DNA of 64,000 bases from Enterobacter cloacae complex sp. R_G8 (GTDB lineage Bacteria; Pseudomonadota; Gammaproteobacteria; Enterobacterales; Enterobacteriaceae). Of this stretch, positions 60,888 to 64,000 are shown piece after piece. Position 1 is the stretch's first letter, and each line of letters opens with the position of its first letter. The notes beneath the pieces are model-generated. The model ran no database searches. It saw only the letters and a program-made list of their open reading frames with translations, and had not been told where the DNA came from. The stretch is from the NCBI RefSeq assembly GCF_024599795.1, contig NZ_CP102246.1, positions 1,736,001-1,800,000 of the forward strand. Direction: 5' to 3'. The position numbers were made by a program, and so were the translations under genes.

Positions 60888-63185
60888 ATGAAATGGCTAT
60901 GTTCTGTAGGTGTCGCCGTCAGCCTGGCACTGCAACCTGCGCTGGCAGATGAACTGTTTGGCAATCACCCGCTTACGCCTGAAGCACGGGACGCGTTTGT
61001 CACGGAATTGCTCAAGAAAATGACGGTCGATGAGAAGATCGGCCAGCTGCGTCTTATCAGCGTCGGCCCGGATAACCCGAAAGAGGCGATCCGCGAGATG
61101 ATTAAAGAGAGCCAGGTGGGGGCGATTTTTAACACCGTAACCCGTCAGGATATCCGCAAAATGCAGGATCAGGTGATGGAACTTAGCCGCCTGAAAATTC
61201 CGCTGTTTTTCGCCTATGACGTGGTACACGGACAGCGTACCGTATTCCCTATCAGCCTCGGTCTGGCCTCCTCCTTTAACCTCGACGCGGTGAAAACCGT
61301 CGGGCGTGTCTCGGCATATGAAGCCGCCGACGACGGCCTGAACATGACCTGGGCTCCGATGGTTGATGTCTCCCGCGATCCGCGCTGGGGCCGCGCGTCA
61401 GAGGGCTTTGGTGAAGATACTTATTTGACCGCCACGATGGGGAAAACCATGGTGGAAGCGATGCAGGGTAAAAGCCCGGCGGATCGCTATTCGGTCATGA
61501 CCAGCGTCAAGCACTTCGCGGCCTATGGTGCAGTGGAAGGCGGTAAAGAGTACAACACCGTCGACATGAGCCCGCAGCGCCTGTTTAACGACTATATGCC
61601 GCCGTACAAAGCAGGCCTGGATGCCGGTAGCGGCGCGGTGATGGTCGCCCTGAACTCGCTCAACGGCACGCCAGCCACGTCGGATTCCTGGCTGCTGAAA
61701 GACGTGCTGCGTGACCAGTGGGGCTTCAAGGGCATCACCGTCTCTGACCACGGCGCCATTAAAGAACTCATCAAACACGGCACGGCGTCGGACCCGGAAG
61801 ATGCGGTGCGCGTGGCGCTCAAATCCGGCATCAACATGAGCATGAGTGACGAGTATTACAGCAAGTACCTGCCGGGGCTGGTGAAGAGCGGCAAGGTGAC
61901 GATGGCGGAGCTGGACGATGCCACGCGTCACGTGCTGAACGTGAAATATGACATGGGGCTGTTTAACGATCCTTACAGCCACCTGGGCCCGAAAGAGTCT
62001 GACCCGGCAGACACCAACGCCGAAAGCCGTCTGCACCGTAAAGAGGCCCGTGAAGTGGCGCGTGAAAGCCTGGTGCTGCTGAAAAACCGACTCGACACGC
62101 TGCCGCTGAAAAAATCCGGCACCATTGCGGTGGTTGGCCCGCTGGCAGACAGCAAGCGCGACGTGATGGGTAGCTGGTCTGCGGCGGGTGTGGCCGATCA
62201 GTCCGTGACGGTGCTGACCGGTATTAAGAGTGCGGTCGGTGAAAACGCGAAGGTGATCTATGCCAAAGGGGCGAACGTCACTGATGATAAAGATATCGTG
62301 ACTTTCCTCAATCAGTATGAAGAGGCGGTGAAGGTCGATCCGCGCACGCCAAAAGAGATGATTGACGAAGCGGTAAACGCCGCGAAACAGTCTGATGTGG
62401 TGGTTGCGGTGGTGGGTGAAGCGCAGGGGATGGCACACGAAGCCTCCAGCCGTACCGATATCACGATCCCGCAAAGCCAGCGTGATCTGATCGCCGCCCT
62501 GAAAGCCACTGGCAAGCCGCTGGTGCTGGTACTGATGAACGGCCGTCCGCTGGCGCTGGTGAAAGAAGAGCAGCAGGCTGACGCCATTCTGGAAACCTGG
62601 TTCGCCGGTACGGAAGGGGGGAACGCCATCGCCGATGTGTTGTTTGGTGATTACAACCCGTCGGGCAAACTGCCGATGTCCTTCCCACGCTCTGTCGGGC
62701 AGATCCCGGTGTACTACAGCCACCTGAATACCGGTCGTCCGTATAACGCTGATAAGCCAAACAAGTACACCTCCCGTTACTTCGATGAAGCGAACGGTCC
62801 GCTGTATCCGTTTGGGTACGGTCTGAGCTATACCACCTTTAAGGTCTCTGACGTGAAAATGTCAGCCCCGCGCCTGAAGCGTGACGGTAAAGTGACTGCC
62901 AGCGTTGAGGTGACGAACACCGGCAAACGTGAAGGTGCGACGGTACTTCAGATGTACGTTCAGGATGTGACTGCCTCCATGAGCCGTCCGGTGAAACAGC
63001 TGCGTGGCTTTGAGAAGGTCAATCTCAAACCTGGCGAAACCAAAACCATCAGCTTCCCGATCGACGTGGATGCCCTGAAGTTCTGGAACCAGCAGATGAA
63101 ATACGATGCGGAACCGGGCAAGTTCAATGTGTTTATTGGTTTGGATTCCGCTCGCGTCAATAAAGGCGAGTTCGAGCTGCTGTAA
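60888..63185 (+). CDS. bglX: Periplasmic beta-glucosidase BglX, glycoside hydrolase family 3
   Basis: Hydrolyses beta-glucosides in the periplasm. The 765 residues equal E. coli BglX. A signal peptide (MKWLCSVGVAVSLALQPALA) is followed by the GH3 N-terminal barrel with nucleophile Asp287 in GITVSDHGAI. The GH3 C-terminal domain (from about 400) and a fibronectin-III-like domain (KVTASVEVTNTGKREGATVLQMYV) come next. It diverges from dld. It stands 8 kb from the PTS-type beta-glucoside operon and needs no phosphorylated substrate. Confidence 0.97.
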   Translation: MKWLCSVGVAVSLALQPALADELFGNHPLTPEARDAFVTELLKKMTVDEKIGQLRLISVGPDNPKEAIREMIKESQVGAIFNTVTRQDIRKMQDQVMELSRLKIPLFFAYDVVHGQRTVFPISLGLASSFNLDAVKTVGRVSAYEAADDGLNMTWAPMVDVSRDPRWGRASEGFGEDTYLTATMGKTMVEAMQGKSPADRYSVMTSVKHFAAYGAVEGGKEYNTVDMSPQRLFNDYMPPYKAGLDAGSGAVMVALNSLNGTPATSDSWLLKDVLRDQWGFKGITVSDHGAIKELIKHGTASDPEDAVRVALKSGINMSMSDEYYSKYLPGLVKSGKVTMAELDDATRHVLNVKYDMGLFNDPYSHLGPKESDPADTNAESRLHRKEAREVARESLVLLKNRLDTLPLKKSGTIAVVGPLADSKRDVMGSWSAAGVADQSVTVLTGIKSAVGENAKVIYAKGANVTDDKDIVTFLNQYEEAVKVDPRTPKEMIDEAVNAAKQSDVVVAVVGEAQGMAHEASSRTDITIPQSQRDLIAALKATGKPLVLVLMNGRPLALVKEEQQADAILETWFAGTEGGNAIADVLFGDYNPSGKLPMSFPRSVGQIPVYYSHLNTGRPYNADKPNKYTSRYFDEANGPLYPFGYGLSYTTFKVSDVKMSAPRLKRDGKVTASVEVTNTGKREGATVLQMYVQDVTASMSRPVKQLRGFEKVNLKPGETKTISFPIDVDALKFWNQQMKYDAEPGKFNVFIGLDSARVNKGEFELL

Positions 63186-63199
63186 CCTTTCCTTCCTTT

Positions 63200-63224
63200 G
63201 CATCCCCCGTTCATCGGGGGATGC
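63200..63224 (+). terminator. 3' hairpin after bglX
   Basis: GCATCCCCCG/CGGGGGATGC with loop TTCAT lies 14 bases after the stop. The T run is weak, so strength is uncertain. Confidence 0.65.
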
Positions 63225-63276
63225 GTCTTACCTTATGCTAAAAAGGCATTTTGCCGGGTAAATCCGCCGTTTTAAG

Positions 63277-63283
63277 CTACGCT
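63277..63283 (+). promoter_or_regulatory. Candidate sigma-S -10 element for osmF
   Basis: CTACGCT preceded by G and followed by TTT fits the extended sigma-S -10 pattern. It lies about 49 bases before the osmF ATG. osmF is osmotically induced through sigma-S in E. coli. Confidence 0.4.
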
Positions 63284-63331
63284 TTTCTCTCAAGCCTCTG
63301 AAAAAGGCGACAAAAAAATGAGGATAGTGGA

Positions 63332-64000
63332 ATGACGATTAAAACGGGGATGATGGTTTCTGCGGCGTTGCTCGCGGCGCTAAGCCTGCCGCTACAGGCG
63401 GCAGAACCGGTAAAAGTGGGCTCGAAGATCGATACCGAGGGTGCGCTGCTCGGTAATATCATTTTGCAGGTACTGGAAAGCCACGGCGTGAAAACCGTCA
63501 ATAAAGTCCAGCTGGGCACCACGCCAGTGGTACGCGGCGCCATCACCTCCGGCGAGCTGGATATCTACCCGGAATATACCGGCAACGGGGCATTCTTCTT
63601 CAAAGATGAAAACGATCCGGCATGGAAAAACGCCAAAGCCGGGTATGAAAAAGTCAAAAAACTCGATGCAGAACAGAACAAGCTGGTCTGGCTGACCCCG
63701 GCTCCGGCCAACAACACCTGGACCATCGCGGTGCGTAAAGACGTGGCGGAGAAAGGCAAAATGACCTCGCTGGCGGATCTCAGCCGCTATCTGAAAGAGA
63801 AGGGCGACTTTAAGCTTGCGGCCTCCGCGGAGTTTATCGAGCGTCCGGACGCGCTGCCTGCTTTCGAAAAAGCCTACGACTTCAAGCTCGACCAGGCACA
63901 GCTGCTCTCGCTCGCGGGCGGTGACACCGCAGTGACCATCAAGGCGGCGGCGCAGCAGACCTCTGGCGTCAATGCGGCGATGGCCTACGGTACGGACGGC
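63332..64000 (+). CDS. osmF: OsmF (YehZ), osmoprotectant-type ABC importer binding protein, 3' end cut
   Basis: A periplasmic binding protein of the OsmF-YehYXW importer, of the OpuAC/glycine-betaine family but with low betaine affinity in E. coli. 223 codons are visible of about 305. The signal peptide MTIKTGMMVSAALLAALSLP ends before LQAAEPVKVG. Family blocks are ELDIYPEYTGNGAFFF, APANNTWTIAV and GGDTAVTIKAAAQQTSGVNA. Translation starts at 63332. Its transport partners would lie beyond the window. Confidence 0.93.
   Translation, partial: MTIKTGMMVSAALLAALSLPLQAAEPVKVGSKIDTEGALLGNIILQVLESHGVKTVNKVQLGTTPVVRGAITSGELDIYPEYTGNGAFFFKDENDPAWKNAKAGYEKVKKLDAEQNKLVWLTPAPANNTWTIAVRKDVAEKGKMTSLADLSRYLKEKGDFKLAASAEFIERPDALPAFEKAYDFKLDQAQLLSLAGGDTAVTIKAAAQQTSGVNAAMAYGTDG

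Noticed and set aside
61398..62723. 441-codon minus-strand frame
   Set aside because: It lies entirely within bglX on the opposite strand and has the His/Arg-rich composition of a shadow frame with no recognisable motif.

Overview
The window is a stretch of enterobacterial chromosome. Gene content and order match the Escherichia coli region from radD (yejH) to osmF (yehZ), read from memory of that map. Several insertions and losses relative to E. coli, and a GC-rich palindromic repeat found in three intergenic gaps, suggest Enterobacter or a close relative such as Lelliottia. No 16S gene is present to settle the genus. I found no phage, insertion sequence, CRISPR array, tRNA or rRNA. Nearly all genes are chromosomal core genes with confident orthologues.

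Layout. 1-15959: radD (cut by the window edge), rsuA-bcr, yejG, the yejABEF peptide/microcin C importer, pdeN, mepS, lpxT, yeiR and the oxidoreductase yeiQ. 16165-17355: uxuA, inserted next to and divergent from yeiQ. 17473-23770: yeiP, yeiW, setB and the Cra-controlled fruBKA operon. 23819-32798: nfo, yeiH, yeiE, lysP, a CirA-position siderophore receptor, yeiG and an extra MFS transporter. 32901-39844: folE-yeiB, galS and mglBAC. 39895-47094: a PuuA-like ligase gene where E. coli has preTA, then sanA, cdd, yohKJ, an extra glutamine-amidotransferase/AraC pair, and dusC. 47395-53145: a four-gene beta-glucoside operon (porin, antiterminator, PTS permease, phospho-beta-glucosidase). 53181-64000: the 27-residue gene yohP, then mdtQ, yohF, yohD, yohC, pbpG, an extra GNAT acetyltransferase, dld, bglX and the start of osmF.

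How genes work together. Sugar uptake dominates: fructose (fruBKA, two Cra boxes), galactose (mglBAC with galS, matching gal operators and a CRP site), hexuronate breakdown (uxuA with yeiQ and two UxuR/ExuR-like sites), and aryl-beta-glucosides (the bgl-type operon, with periplasmic bglX nearby). In the bgl-type operon the porin, antiterminator and permease genes each have their own antiterminator target and terminator.

I see no clearly undescribed system. The best leads are the triple-RAT beta-glucoside operon with an OprB-type porin, the yeiQ/uxuA pair, a 14-bp hairpin that buries the nfo ribosome binding site, the PuuA-like gene beside mglBAC, and the amidotransferase/AraC pair. Functions given for family members rest on recalled homology and visible motifs, not on any search.
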